A stretch of DNA of 64,000 nucleotides from Bacillota bacterium (GCA_023397655.1 JAEWTW010000025.1:3570-67569); one strand, 5' to 3'. Counted from the first letter of the stretch, positions 40,920 to 49,021 are shown. The notes: generated by a model from the sequence alone, not told the origin. Numbers and translations are program-made.

Positions 40920-43316
40920 ATGACATACGACAGACAGATAACCATCTCCATCGGCAACAGCCGCAAGTCCACGAACTGGCCCGCATCATCGCTGTGGTGG
41001 TCGGAGCTGGTGGAGCGCCTGCGGACAGCCGTGAGAGGCACCGAGACGCTGCAGCAGTACCTCGCACTGCCCAAGGGCAAGCAGGACGATCTCAAAGACG
41101 TGGGTGGTTTCGTGGCGGGTGTGCTGAGTGGTCAGCGCCGCAAGGCCAACGCCGTGGTGAGCCGCGATGTGCTGACACTCGACCTCGATAATGTGCCCGC
41201 AGGCGGCACACAGGACGTGCTGCGCCGCCTTGAGGGGCTGGGGTGCGGATACTGCGTGTACTCCACGCGCAAGCACCACGAGGCCGCACCGCGGCTGCGC
41301 GTGCTGGTGCCGATGTTCCGAAGCTGCACCGCTGACGAGTATGAACCGGTGGCGCGCATGATGGCAAAGCTGATCGGCATTGAGCTGTGCGACCCGTCCA
41401 CGTTTGAAGCGTCGCGGCTGATGTACTGGCCGTCGTGCAGCGCTGACAGCACATACGTGTACCACGCAGCTGATAAGTCGTTCATCGACGTGGACGCCGT
41501 GCTGGCTATGTACACGGACTGGCACAACGTCGCCGAATGGCCGCAGGTCCCCGGCACGGAGCAGCAGTATGTGAAGCTCGCGGCCAAGCAGGGCAACCCG
41601 CTGGACAAGCAGGGCGTCGTGGGCGCGTTTTGTAAGACCTATGACATCTATGCGGCGATGGACACATGGCTGCCGGGCATCTACGAGCCAACGGACATAC
41701 CGGGGCGCTACAGCTACACCGGCGGCAGCACCACAGGCGGCGCGGTGATCTACGACGACGCGCAATTCCTCTACAGCCACCACGCCACGGACCCGTGCGG
41801 CGGCCGCTTGGTCAACTCGTTCGATATGGTGCGGCTGCACCGCTTCGGCGATCAGGACGACGACGCGGCGCCCGGCACGCCCACGAACCGCCTGCCGTCG
41901 TATACAGCGATGTGCCAGGCCGCAGTGGAGGACACCAGTGCCAGCACGCTGCTGAACACGGAGCGGTACGAGAAGGCCACCGAGGCGTTCGGCGATATGC
42001 CCGAGGCGGACGTGCAGAGCGTTGAGGATCTCATGGCGATGCTGCAGAAGTCCTTTACCACCGGGCTACCCGCCAAGACCACCGACAATGTACTGCTGAT
42101 ACTCGAGCACGACCCGCTGCTCAAAGGCAAGCTGGCGTTTGACGAATTCGCCAACAGGGGGCTGGCGCTGGGTGAGCTGCCGTGGGACAAACGCAAATGC
42201 CGCCGGCAGTGGACGGACACCGACGACGCGGGGCTGCGCCATTATGTCGAGAAGGTGTATTGGATATCCGGCAAGGAGCGGCTGATGGACGCCACACAGC
42301 TCTGCGCGTTCAAACAGCGCATCAACGACGTGCAGCTGTATCTCACGGCGTTGCGGTGGGACGGCGTGCACCGGCTGGATACGCTGCTGACGGACTACCT
42401 CGGCGCGGCAGACAACGTTTACACCCGCGCGGTGATCCGCAAGAGCCTCGTCGCGGCTGTGGCGCGCGCCATGGAGCCGGGCACCAAGTACGACTATATG
42501 CCCATACTCGCAGGGCCGCAGGGGATCGGCAAGAGCACGCTGCTGCGCTTGCTCGGGCGGCGCTGGTACTCGGACAGCCTGTCCACCTTTGAAGGCAAGG
42601 AGGCCGCCGAAATGGTGCAGGGCTATTGGATCATGGAGCTGGGGGAGTTGAACGGCCTGTCACGGTCGGAGACGAACGCCGTCAAGCAGTTCCTATCCCG
42701 CAACGAGGACATATACCGCGAGCCGTACGGTCGCCGTACCAATCTTTTCCCGCGGCGCTGCGTGTTCTTCGGCACCACCAACGACGCCGAGTTCCTGCGC
42801 GACCGTACGGGCAACCGCCGGTTCTGGCCGGTGGACGTGGGGCTGCTGCCTCCCATCAAAAATGTGTTTCGGCAACTGGCCGGAGAAGTTGATCAGATCT
42901 GGGCGGAGGCATACATGGCGTGGCAGATGGGCGAGCCGCTGTATCTGACCGGCGACGCTGAACAGATCTCGCAGGCAGAGCAGGAGACCCACAGAGAGAG
43001 CAACGCCAAGGAGGGCATCGTCAGAGAGTTCCTGTCAAAGCCGATACCCGTTGACTGGGAGACACGGGACCTCAGCACACGGCGGCTGTACTGGGCGAGC
43101 GGCTTCTCGCAGCAGGGCATTCAGACGGTGGAGCGGTCACGGATTTGCGCTGCGGAGCTGTGGTGCGAGTGCTTCGGCGGCGACCTCAAATATATGAAGC
43201 GCACAGACAGCGTGGAGCTGAACGGCATCATGGACGGCATAAGCGGGTGGAGACGGCATCAAAGCAACCAACGGTTTGGGCCGTACGGCAGCCAGCGTGG
43301 ATACTACAAATTGTAA
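40920..43316 (+). CDS. VapE-type phage replicative primase-helicase
   Basis: 798 aa. The N-terminal part resembles an archaeo-eukaryotic primase-like or DUF3987-type domain (VVSRDVLTLDLDNVPAGG with acidic residues). The C-terminal virulence-associated E helicase has Walker A ILAGPQGIGKSTLLR, Walker B WIMELGELNGL and the arginine-rich RDRTGNRRFWPVDVG. It should load at the origin, and the repeat cluster immediately behind fits. Three bases after the minus-strand gene's promoter region; weak AAAAGG ribosome site. Confidence 0.85.
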   Translation: MTYDRQITISIGNSRKSTNWPASSLWWSELVERLRTAVRGTETLQQYLALPKGKQDDLKDVGGFVAGVLSGQRRKANAVVSRDVLTLDLDNVPAGGTQDVLRRLEGLGCGYCVYSTRKHHEAAPRLRVLVPMFRSCTADEYEPVARMMAKLIGIELCDPSTFEASRLMYWPSCSADSTYVYHAADKSFIDVDAVLAMYTDWHNVAEWPQVPGTEQQYVKLAAKQGNPLDKQGVVGAFCKTYDIYAAMDTWLPGIYEPTDIPGRYSYTGGSTTGGAVIYDDAQFLYSHHATDPCGGRLVNSFDMVRLHRFGDQDDDAAPGTPTNRLPSYTAMCQAAVEDTSASTLLNTERYEKATEAFGDMPEADVQSVEDLMAMLQKSFTTGLPAKTTDNVLLILEHDPLLKGKLAFDEFANRGLALGELPWDKRKCRRQWTDTDDAGLRHYVEKVYWISGKERLMDATQLCAFKQRINDVQLYLTALRWDGVHRLDTLLTDYLGAADNVYTRAVIRKSLVAAVARAMEPGTKYDYMPILAGPQGIGKSTLLRLLGRRWYSDSLSTFEGKEAAEMVQGYWIMELGELNGLSRSETNAVKQFLSRNEDIYREPYGRRTNLFPRRCVFFGTTNDAEFLRDRTGNRRFWPVDVGLLPPIKNVFRQLAGEVDQIWAEAYMAWQMGEPLYLTGDAEQISQAEQETHRESNAKEGIVREFLSKPIPVDWETRDLSTRRLYWASGFSQQGIQTVERSRICAAELWCECFGGDLKYMKRTDSVELNGIMDGISGWRRHQSNQRFGPYGSQRGYYKL

Positions 43317-43323
43317 AATATGG

Positions 43324-43604
43324 TGTCAACATTCTATGTCAACAAAGTCGAAAGTTTGTTGACAAATGGCTGAGTTTGTTGACAGGGCGTGTCAACATCG
43401 TCAACAAACTTTTTGAGAATGTTGACAGGATTGTTGACAGAGAATTGTCGAGCATAAAGCCAAAAGCACACAACTGTCAACATTGTCAACATACTTTCTC
43501 TTTGTAGTAAAAAATAGAGAGAATAGAGAGCGCAGGCGAGCGCATAAACGCCTAACACGCCTATATACACCTACATACGTGCGCGATTGTTGACAATGTT
43601 GACA
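43324..43604. repeat. Cluster of 12 TGTTGACA/TGTCAACA repeats (candidate origin)
   Basis: TGTCAACA at 43324, 43337, 43390, 43475, 43484 (and CGTCAACA at 43399); TGTTGACA at 43357, 43377, 43420, 43432, 43588 and 43597. Twelve 8-base units in 281 bases, in both orientations, several 9 bases apart. The 315-bp gap has no gene. Place directly behind the VapE helicase suggests iterons of a phage origin; a regulator-binding array is the alternative. Confidence 0.75.
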
Positions 43605-43631
43605 GCGGATATTGAGAGGAAGGAAAGCGGT

Positions 43632-43910
43632 ATGAGAGAAACAGCAATAGAGGGACACCTCAGAGATGGGGCAAAGAAGATTGGCGGGAAAGCCTATAAA
43701 TTTATTTCACCCGGAAACAACGGCGTACCGGATAGATTGGTTTGTCTCCCCGGCGGGCGCATCGCGTTCGTTGAGACGAAGGCCCCGGGTAGGACCTCCA
43801 CAGATCTGCAAAAGCTGCAGCAGGAACGGCTGCGCAAAATGGGCTTTGTTGTGACGGTGCTGGATAGCAAAACAAAAGTGGATGAGTTTTTATCGGAGAT
43901 GCAGAAATGA
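43632..43910 (+). CDS. VRR-NUC domain nuclease
   Basis: 92 aa, a minimal VRR-NUC: KFISPGNNGVPDRLVCLPGG and IAFVETKAPGR give the PD...ExK catalytic set, followed by LQKLQQERLRKMGFVVTVLD. Structure-selective nuclease in phage recombination. Overlaps the helicase start (ATGA). GGAAGGAAAG precedes ATG 43632; the frame extends up into the repeat zone. Confidence 0.88.
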   Translation: MRETAIEGHLRDGAKKIGGKAYKFISPGNNGVPDRLVCLPGGRIAFVETKAPGRTSTDLQKLQQERLRKMGFVVTVLDSKTKVDEFLSEMQK

Positions 43911-45274
43911 AGTTTGAACCGTATGCCTTTCAAATTTACAACATCCACCGGCAAATAACTGACGCGGCGATCGGTGACTTTTTGGACATGGGTCTCGGGA
44001 AAACGGTTATCACACTCACTGCGGTGAACGACCTTCGGTATAATCGCTTTCTCGTATCCAAGCCTCTTGTAATTGCGCCAAAGAAAGTCGCACAGGGTAC
44101 GTGGAGCAAAGAGGCTGCTAAGTGGGATCACCTGAGGCATTTACGCGTACAGCCAGTACTCGGTACGGAAAAGCAGCGTATACGAGCATTGAATACCCCC
44201 GCAGATCTGTACGTTATAAACCGTGACAACGTTCCGTGGTTGGTAGACTACTACCGAAACTGTTGGCCGTTTGACATGTTGATAATTGACGAAAGCACCA
44301 GCTTTAAAAATTCCGACTCGAAGCGTTTTAAGCACATCACTTGGATACGTCACATGGTTAGTCGCGTTGTGCTTCTTACGGGAACACCATCACCCCAAGG
44401 TTACTTGGATTTATGGGCGCAGATTTACCTTCTCGACCAAGGTCAACGACTTGGCGGAAAATTTGAAGGCTATCGGCAGCGGTACTTTGAGAAGAATCCT
44501 TACACGCATACGTATGCCATGAAGCCGGGCGCAGAGGAGGCTATACAGCGGCTCATAAGTGATATTTGTGTCACAATGAGTGCCAAAGATTATTTACAGC
44601 TTCCGGATATTGTATACAACGACATACCGGTGGTTCTGGATAGTACGGCTAAGAAGCATTACAAAGAACTTGAGGAGAAGATGCTTTTGCAAATAGACGA
44701 AAACATTATTGACGCAGGGTCCGCGATGGCTTTATCCAACAAGCTGCTGCAGCTGTGCAACGGCGCTGCCTACGACGACGCGGGCGGCGTGGTGGAGATC
44801 CACAAATGCAAGATCGAGGCGTTCATGGAGCTGATCGAGGAGCTGAACGGGCAGCCGGCGCTGGTGTTTTACAACTTCAAGCACGATCTCACACGGCTGG
44901 AGGCAGCGCTGTCCAAAAGCGGCCTTGTGGTAAAGCGGCTGAACGGCCCCGCGGAGGAGAACGCGTGGAACAACCGCGAGATCGATATACTGCTGGCGCA
45001 TCCGGCGTCGTGCGCGTACGGTCTCAACCTGCAGGACGGGGGAAACCATGTGATCTGGTTCGGGCTGAACTGGAGCCTGGAGCTGTACCAGCAGGCTAAC
45101 AAGCGGCTGCACCGGCAAGGCCAGACGCAGAAGGTGATCGTTCACCACCTTGTTGTGGAGGGCGGGCGCGACGAGGACGTGGTGGCTGCGCTGGGCGACA
45201 AGAGCGCCACGCAGGACAGGCTGATCGAGAGTCTGAAAGCGAGGATTGAGAAGGTGAAAGGAGAGGCGGCATGA
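43907..45274 (+). CDS. SNF2-family DEAD-like helicase
   Basis: 455 aa. Motif I region DMGLGKTVITLTAVNDL, motif II DMLIIDESTSFKN (DE-box), motif III VLLTGTPSPQG and C-terminal NHVIWFGLNWSLELYQQANKRLHRQGQTQKV with the arginine finger. Typical phage SNF2 protein paired with VRR-NUC, presumably moving along duplex DNA during replication/recombination. Confidence 0.9.
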   Translation: MKFEPYAFQIYNIHRQITDAAIGDFLDMGLGKTVITLTAVNDLRYNRFLVSKPLVIAPKKVAQGTWSKEAAKWDHLRHLRVQPVLGTEKQRIRALNTPADLYVINRDNVPWLVDYYRNCWPFDMLIIDESTSFKNSDSKRFKHITWIRHMVSRVVLLTGTPSPQGYLDLWAQIYLLDQGQRLGGKFEGYRQRYFEKNPYTHTYAMKPGAEEAIQRLISDICVTMSAKDYLQLPDIVYNDIPVVLDSTAKKHYKELEEKMLLQIDENIIDAGSAMALSNKLLQLCNGAAYDDAGGVVEIHKCKIEAFMELIEELNGQPALVFYNFKHDLTRLEAALSKSGLVVKRLNGPAEENAWNNREIDILLAHPASCAYGLNLQDGGNHVIWFGLNWSLELYQQANKRLHRQGQTQKVIVHHLVVEGGRDEDVVAALGDKSATQDRLIESLKARIEKVKGEAA

Positions 45275-45507
45275 GCATTGAGCAGTTTGACGGCAGATGC
45301 GATCCGACGTGTGACCTTTGCGGCGATACGCTGGAACGGGAGTGGAGCGAGGAGGCAGCGCGCAAGGCCATGAAGGAAGCGGGCTGGGTGCAGCAGTACA
45401 TCGATGGCGTTTTGATGGATGTCTGTACGGAGTGTCAGGAGAAACAGAAGCCGGAGCCGGAGCCGTTTATCATCAGCCGTGAAACGCAGAAATTCTTCGG
45501 CGGCTGA
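45271..45507 (+). CDS. Small zinc-ribbon phage protein
   Basis: 78 aa with CDPTCDLCGDTL and VCTECQEK cysteine pairs spaced as in a zinc ribbon. Coupled to the helicase stop (ATGA). No specific function recognised. Confidence 0.65.
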   Translation: MSIEQFDGRCDPTCDLCGDTLEREWSEEAARKAMKEAGWVQQYIDGVLMDVCTECQEKQKPEPEPFIISRETQKFFGG

Positions 45508-45536
45508 CAGAAAATAACGAGCAGGAGGAAATGAGC

Positions 45537-46055
45537 GTGGCGACTAAAAAGCAATACGCCAGCCCGGAGATGTACGAGGGCAAGCTGGCGCGGGTGATGG
45601 AGCGCTTCGGTGCAACGGAGTATAACTACGACTGGACGCGGCATATGGCGTTTGTCGAGTTCCGATACAAAGGTCAGCTGTACCGCTTCGATCACAGCGT
45701 CGAGAAAGCGAAGGCCAGAGGTTTCAATCTGACCTATGGCAGCGACGTGTTCGCCCAACTGGTGATAAGCCTTGAGGACCTTGCACGGATGGCTGAGCGG
45801 GGCATCTACGAGCTGCAGACGTGGCTTGAGGGCATGAAGTTTCTGCCGCCTCCCGTGGTGGTACCGGAATACTTCAAGGCACTGGGCTTTGACAACATCC
45901 CGACCAGTGTGGAGGACGTGCGCGCTCGATTTAAGACACTGGCAAAGCAGATGCATCCGGATAGCGGCGGCAGTGACGAAGCATTTATTGCGCTGCAGGA
46001 GGCAACAAAGAGAGCCATTGAGCACATTGAGAGTGGAGGCCAGCGTGGCGGTTAA
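45537..46055 (+). CDS. Phage protein with C-terminal J domain
   Basis: 172 aa. Residues about 1-105 are unknown (GKLARVMERFGATEYNY). Residues about 110-165 form a J domain: YFKALGFDNIPTSVEDVRAR, LAKQMHPDSGGSDEAFIAL, including the HPD tripeptide needed to stimulate DnaK. It would recruit the host Hsp70, perhaps for replication complex remodelling as DnaJ does for phage lambda. Start GTG 45537 lies 8 bases after GGAGG; the ATG at 45531 is only 2 bases away from it. Confidence 0.75.
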   Translation: MATKKQYASPEMYEGKLARVMERFGATEYNYDWTRHMAFVEFRYKGQLYRFDHSVEKAKARGFNLTYGSDVFAQLVISLEDLARMAERGIYELQTWLEGMKFLPPPVVVPEYFKALGFDNIPTSVEDVRARFKTLAKQMHPDSGGSDEAFIALQEATKRAIEHIESGGQRGG

Positions 46056-46262
46056 TCAAGGCTTATACCGCATCATGGCGTCCCGCACTTCGGCGTTAAA
46101 CGTCACGAGCTGCACACGGGGTGCGGAGTCGTCAGGCACCATGAACCGCGCATGAAAGCCGTTCGGGTCGTCGATATCAAACTGTGTCTGCCAGCGGGCA
46201 TAACCGCGTTCTGAGAGCGACTTGGCGGCATCGGCCCACTGGGCTAAAGAATCAATCAGCAT
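46056..46262 (-). CDS. Small minus-strand phage protein
   Basis: 68 aa: MLIDSLAQWADAAKSLSERG, ARWQTQFDIDDPNGFHARF, ending DAMMRYKP. Amino-acid use looks genuine and the rightward frames in this stretch are poor. It has no clear ribosome site; a longer frame to 46349 exists but its start overlaps a rightward gene. Convergent with the J-domain gene, ending one base after it. Confidence 0.45.
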   Translation of the reverse strand: MLIDSLAQWADAAKSLSERGYARWQTQFDIDDPNGFHARFMVPDDSAPRVQLVTFNAEVRDAMMRYKP

Positions 46263-46320
46263 GGGTAGAGTGTACGACACCCATAGCAAGATATCAAGTG
46301 AGAAGGAGGTCAGAGAGAAG

Positions 46321-46467
46321 ATGGTAAGTAAGGTTATTCGATACGCCAAAGATAAAAATGGCGTAGCTGAAAAGTATGTGTTTTATTTCCGCCCGCTCCG
46401 ATTGTCAGTAAGGTTACCGTACTGGATCGGGCGGCTATTATGGGGCCGCAAAGCAGGAGGTCATTGA
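46321..46467 (+). CDS. Small basic phage protein
   Basis: 48 aa from ATG 46321 after AAGGAGGT (11 bases): MVSKVIRYAKDKNGVAEKYV, Arg/Tyr-rich end. No family recognised. A palindrome ATGGGT...ACCCAT (46261-46284) lies between it and the divergent minus-strand gene, possibly a shared operator. Confidence 0.4.
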   Translation: MVSKVIRYAKDKNGVAEKYVFYFRPLRLSVRLPYWIGRLLWGRKAGGH

Positions 46468-46470
46468 ATC

Positions 46471-46677
46471 ATGAGAGTTATTCTTTCCAGAATCCGCGAG
46501 GCGCGCAACCTGACTCAGCAAGCCGTTGCTGATGCCGCCAATATATCACAGGGGCATTACAACTACATCGAAAGCGGTAAAAGCAGGCCGTCGCCGAGAG
46601 TCGCAGAGAGAATCGCGCAGGTGCTGAGCATCAAGAAAGAGGACATATTCGCTGTGTTCTACGGGGAGGGTGCCTAA
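46471..46677 (+). CDS. HTH XRE phage regulator
   Basis: 68 aa, a single HTH domain: LSRIREARNLTQQAVADAAN, ISQGHYNYIESGKSRP, then IAQVLSIKKEDIFAVFYGEG. GCAGGAGG precedes ATG 46471. It may control middle genes. The next tiny frame starts in its stop codon (TAATG). Confidence 0.75.
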   Translation: MRVILSRIREARNLTQQAVADAANISQGHYNYIESGKSRPSPRVAERIAQVLSIKKEDIFAVFYGEGA

Positions 46678-46739
46678 TGAGCATACTCGAATGGATGGCG
46701 CTTTGGTGCCTTGTGTGGATGGGGGCGGGGAAGCTATGA
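46677..46739 (+). CDS. 20-residue peptide frame
   Basis: MSILEWMALWCLVWMGAGKL between the XRE gene and the next start, coupled at both ends (TAATG and ATGA). GGGAGGG is 6 bases upstream. Hydrophobic, possibly a small membrane peptide; it may simply be translational coupling. Confidence 0.25.
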   Translation: MSILEWMALWCLVWMGAGKL

Positions 46740-46852
46740 AGATCAAAGTCACCGGCATTGCCGGGACAAATAAAAAACAGGAGGACAAATCAAATGATGA
46801 ACGTGTGCAACACTTCTACAGCGTGCCCGGGGCACGAAGCGGTCGGAGTTAA
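46736..46852 (+). CDS. 38-residue phage peptide frame
   Basis: MKIKVTGIAGTNKKQEDKSN opening; overlaps the previous frame by ATGA and the following damaged gene by 59 bases. Weakly supported: only the coupled start and the phage-like MKIKVT opening. Confidence 0.25.
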   Translation: MKIKVTGIAGTNKKQEDKSNDERVQHFYSVPGARSGRS

Positions 46853-47086
46853 ACCGACATTAACAACTGAGGTTAGCGAGTTATTCGACAAAGCAACGCG
46901 GATCGCGGGAAAAGCTTGCCGTGCGCGGGAAAAGCTTGCCGTGCGCGGGATCAGATTATCGGGCCGCGGCCCGTTGACCCAGCGCCAGGCAAACCTGTTG
47001 ACTGCATGGAAGCCGCAATACTGGACATTCATCGCGTTTTGTCGGAAGCCGAGAGCATTCTTGATAATTTGAACGACGCCCTGTAA
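46794..47086 (+). pseudogene. Phage gene frameshifted by a 20-bp tandem duplication
   Basis: From ATG 46794 (GGAGG 9 bases upstream) the frame reads MMNVCNTSTACPGHEAVGVK, then KATRIAGKACRARE, and continues as Arg-rich shadow to 47072. Removing one copy of the 20-bp repeat at 46906-46945 restores a sensible C-terminus (RDQIIGPRPVDPAPGKPVDC, EAAILDIHRVLSEAESILDN, LNDAL) ending at TAA 47084-47086. The intact protein would be about 90 aa with a helical end; family not recognised. Confidence 0.75.
46906..46945. repeat. Perfect 20-bp tandem duplication
   Basis: GCGGGAAAAGCTTGCCGTGC occurs at 46906-46925 and again at 46926-46945, followed by GCGGG. As 20 is not a multiple of three it shifts the reading frame of the surrounding gene. 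GCGGG at both boundaries points to slippage or template switching. Confidence 0.92.
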
Positions 47087-47087
47087 C

Positions 47088-47117
47088 AAAAAAAAAAAGC
47101 CGTCCCCTCGACGGCTT
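47088..47117 (-). terminator. Minus-strand intrinsic terminator
   Basis: AAGCCGTC (47097-47104) pairs with GACGGCTT (47110-47117); the run of 11-12 A at 47088-47098 becomes a U tract only for leftward transcription. No leftward gene lies immediately downstream (to the right), so it may stop antisense transcription at the early/late border. Confidence 0.65.
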
Positions 47118-47173
47118 ACGGAATGGTGTATCTTGTCAATTCATCATACCATATGTTGGGGGGCGATTGCAAG

Positions 47174-47638
47174 GTGAGGAAGTCACATATCAGAGATTAT
47201 GCAACAGCGGCTTTTCAGTATTACGCCCTGACAGGGGGCAGCGATAAGCTGAAAAAGCAGATCATGGCTCAGGTGATCGAGGAGCAGAAAAAGCGTGAGG
47301 AGAGGCGGCAGCAGGGCGAAGTGTCAAGCCCGACCGAAGAGGCAATAAACCGCTTTGAGCTAAAGCTGGCCGAGCGCGTTGCAGAACTGCAGGATCTGGA
47401 CGCGGTGGAGAAGACGATTGCCTTTTTCGAGAGCTTTGGAAACCATACCGGGAGCAGCATGATGAAGGCGCTCAAGATGGTCTACATGGTGGATCCGCAC
47501 AGGGATCCGGAGAAGGGCGAAATATCAGAGCGCGTCCATCACGCTGAGATCAACATACCCGCCAGCGAACGCAGCATTTACGGGTGGCTGGCATTGGCAC
47601 GAAAGACTTTCGCCAAGGAGAGGGGGCTGAGGTTCTGA
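47174..47638 (+). CDS. ArpU/sigma-like late transcription regulator
   Basis: 154 aa from GTG 47174 (in-frame ATG 47153 is an alternative): RKSHIRDYATAAFQYYALTG, a long charged helix, ELQDLDAVEKTIAFFESFG and C-terminal IPASERSIYGWLALARKTFA, which resembles a sigma-70 region 4 helix-turn-helix. Proteins of this type sit before the terminase in clostridial and enterococcal phages and switch on late genes. An extended -10 promoter lies 240 bases behind it. Confidence 0.65.
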   Translation: MRKSHIRDYATAAFQYYALTGGSDKLKKQIMAQVIEEQKKREERRQQGEVSSPTEEAINRFELKLAERVAELQDLDAVEKTIAFFESFGNHTGSSMMKALKMVYMVDPHRDPEKGEISERVHHAEINIPASERSIYGWLALARKTFAKERGLRF

Positions 47639-47862
47639 TGTTTGAGCCAGAGAAATTCGATCCGGGCAGATACGATTGCCGTCGATGTCCAGAGGCAGCG
47701 TGGTGCGAAACCGATGAACAGCTTGAGCGCATGTATGATACGGTGGGGTGCCACAAATGCCGGATAGCGAAAGCGACGGCGGAGTTGAATGCCGCCATTT
47801 TCAAGTCGTTCGGCGCAATCGGAAAGGCATTTAAAAATTTTTTTCTAAAAAGTTTGCAGTAG
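47638..47862 (+). CDS. Cysteine-rich small phage protein
   Basis: 74 aa from ATG 47638, sharing its first base with the previous stop. YDCRRCPEAAWC and VGCHKC knuckles suggest zinc binding; the C-terminus is hydrophobic/aromatic (FKNFFLKSLQ). No specific family recognised. Confidence 0.55.
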   Translation: MFEPEKFDPGRYDCRRCPEAAWCETDEQLERMYDTVGCHKCRIAKATAELNAAIFKSFGAIGKAFKNFFLKSLQ

Positions 47863-47877
47863 TAGGGGTCTGTCAAG

Positions 47878-47886
47878 TGGTATAAT
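47878..47886 (+). promoter_or_regulatory. Extended -10 promoter of the late transcript
   Basis: TGGTATAAT gives a perfect -10 (47881-47886) with the TG extension. The -35 area has no good TTGACA, consistent with activator help from the ArpU-like protein. Start near 47893. Confidence 0.6.
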
Positions 47887-47892
47887 GGGTAC

Positions 47893-48055
47893 AGTCGAGA
47901 GAGTAGGGTCAATGCAAAGCGGCTCTCTCAAAACCAAATCACATCGCTGGATGCCGTCTGATACTGGTGCCTGCACCGGTTGAATGCCAGCAAGTTTATG
48001 AACACGGCACCAAAAGCAGAGGTTAGGTGAACTTTTCACACCTGACCTCTTTTCT
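47893..48055 (+). ncRNA. Structured late-leader RNA with H-type pseudoknot
   Basis: About 160 bases without a gene. Stem 1: GAGAGAG (47897-47903) with CTCTCTC (47923-47929). Stem 2: GCTGG (47946-47950) with CCAGC (47987-47991), enclosing GGTGC-CT-GCACC (47966-47977). Stem 3: TGCCGT (47952-47957) with ACGGCA (48004-48009), which crosses stem 2 and makes a pseudoknot. It ends in an intrinsic terminator (48018-48055) before the terminase. This layout is like the lambda late leader, where antitermination decides late expression. No known RNA family recognised. Confidence 0.6.
48018..48055 (+). terminator. Terminator ending the late-leader RNA
   Basis: AGAGGTTAGGTG (48018-48029) pairs with CACCTGACCTCT (48039-48050), one G-T pair, followed by TTTCTTT. 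It precedes the terminase genes and must be bypassed for late expression. Confidence 0.8.
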
Positions 48056-48097
48056 TTACCCAGAATAAAAACGCCGGCGGAGGTGGTGAGTCGTTGG

Positions 48098-49021
48098 ATG
48101 GAGCCGAGAGAGCAGGCCCGTAAGCTGTACGAGGAGTCGGGCGGGCGGATGCCGCTGAAAGAAATCGCCACTCAGCTGGGCGTGTCCGACGGCACTGTCC
48201 GGTCGTGGAAAAAGCGCGGCAACTGGGACGGCGATAGTGCAACGTTGCAAACGAGTGCAACGCAACGCAAGCGGCGCGCGGCAACGAACCGCAAAGCGGC
48301 CGAGGGTATCAGCGCTAACGAAGAACTGACCGAGCGCGAGAAGGATTTCTGCGCGGCGTTCGTCGCCAACCCGGTCGGGGCACAGGCTGCCATGATGACC
48401 GGGCGCTACAGCACTCACGGCTCCGCGCGCATGGCCGCGTGTGAGATGATGAAAAAGCCCGCGGTGCAGGCTGAGATTGAAAGGCTCCGCACCATCAAGC
48501 GGCAGATGTTTCTGGCCGAGGCCGACGATGTGATTGAGATGCACATGCGCATCGCGTTTGCGGATATGTCGGCGTTCGTGGAGTGGGGGCGCGAAGAGGT
48601 AGAAGTCATGGGGCCGTTTGGGCCTATTGAGATACCAGTGGAGGATCCCGAAACGGGAGAGAAAACCACTAAGAAAATCATGAAGACCGTGAATACTGTT
48701 CGATTCAAGGAGCACGGTGAAGTGGACGGCGCTGTTGTCCAGCAGGTGAAGATCGGGCGCGACGGAGCCAGCATCAAGTTGGTCGACCGGCAGAAGAGCC
48801 TCGATTTCCTTGAGCGGTATTTCACCATGAACCCGATGGACAAACACAAGCAAGCTTACGATGCGAAGCATTATGCTCTCGAAGAGCGCCGCGTAAAGAT
48901 GACGGAGGACAAGCTGCACGGCATCACAGCGGATATGGACGCGATCAAAGAGGGACTCAAGGAGATCACGAAGATCATCAACGCGCCTGCGCCTGACCGG
49001 AGGCTGGAAGATTATGAATAA
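48098..49021 (+). CDS. terS: Terminase small subunit
   Basis: 307 aa. N-terminal HTH (GGRMPLKEIATQLGVSDGTV RSWKKRGNWD region) and the terminase_2 block ELTEREKDFCAAFVANPVGA, AAMMTGRYSTHGSARMAACE. C-terminal half is longer than usual and ends in a coiled helix. It recognises phage DNA for packaging. GTG 48083 or 48086 are alternative starts; GGAGG at 48079 suits neither perfectly. Overlaps terL by 8 bases. Confidence 0.85.
   Translation: MEPREQARKLYEESGGRMPLKEIATQLGVSDGTVRSWKKRGNWDGDSATLQTSATQRKRRAATNRKAAEGISANEELTEREKDFCAAFVANPVGAQAAMMTGRYSTHGSARMAACEMMKKPAVQAEIERLRTIKRQMFLAEADDVIEMHMRIAFADMSAFVEWGREEVEVMGPFGPIEIPVEDPETGEKTTKKIMKTVNTVRFKEHGEVDGAVVQQVKIGRDGASIKLVDRQKSLDFLERYFTMNPMDKHKQAYDAKHYALEERRVKMTEDKLHGITADMDAIKEGLKEITKIINAPAPDRRLEDYE

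Noticed and set aside
43324..43604. CRISPR-like reading of the repeat cluster
   Set aside because: The unit is only 8 bases, occurs in both orientations and has irregular spacing, unlike CRISPR repeats and spacers.
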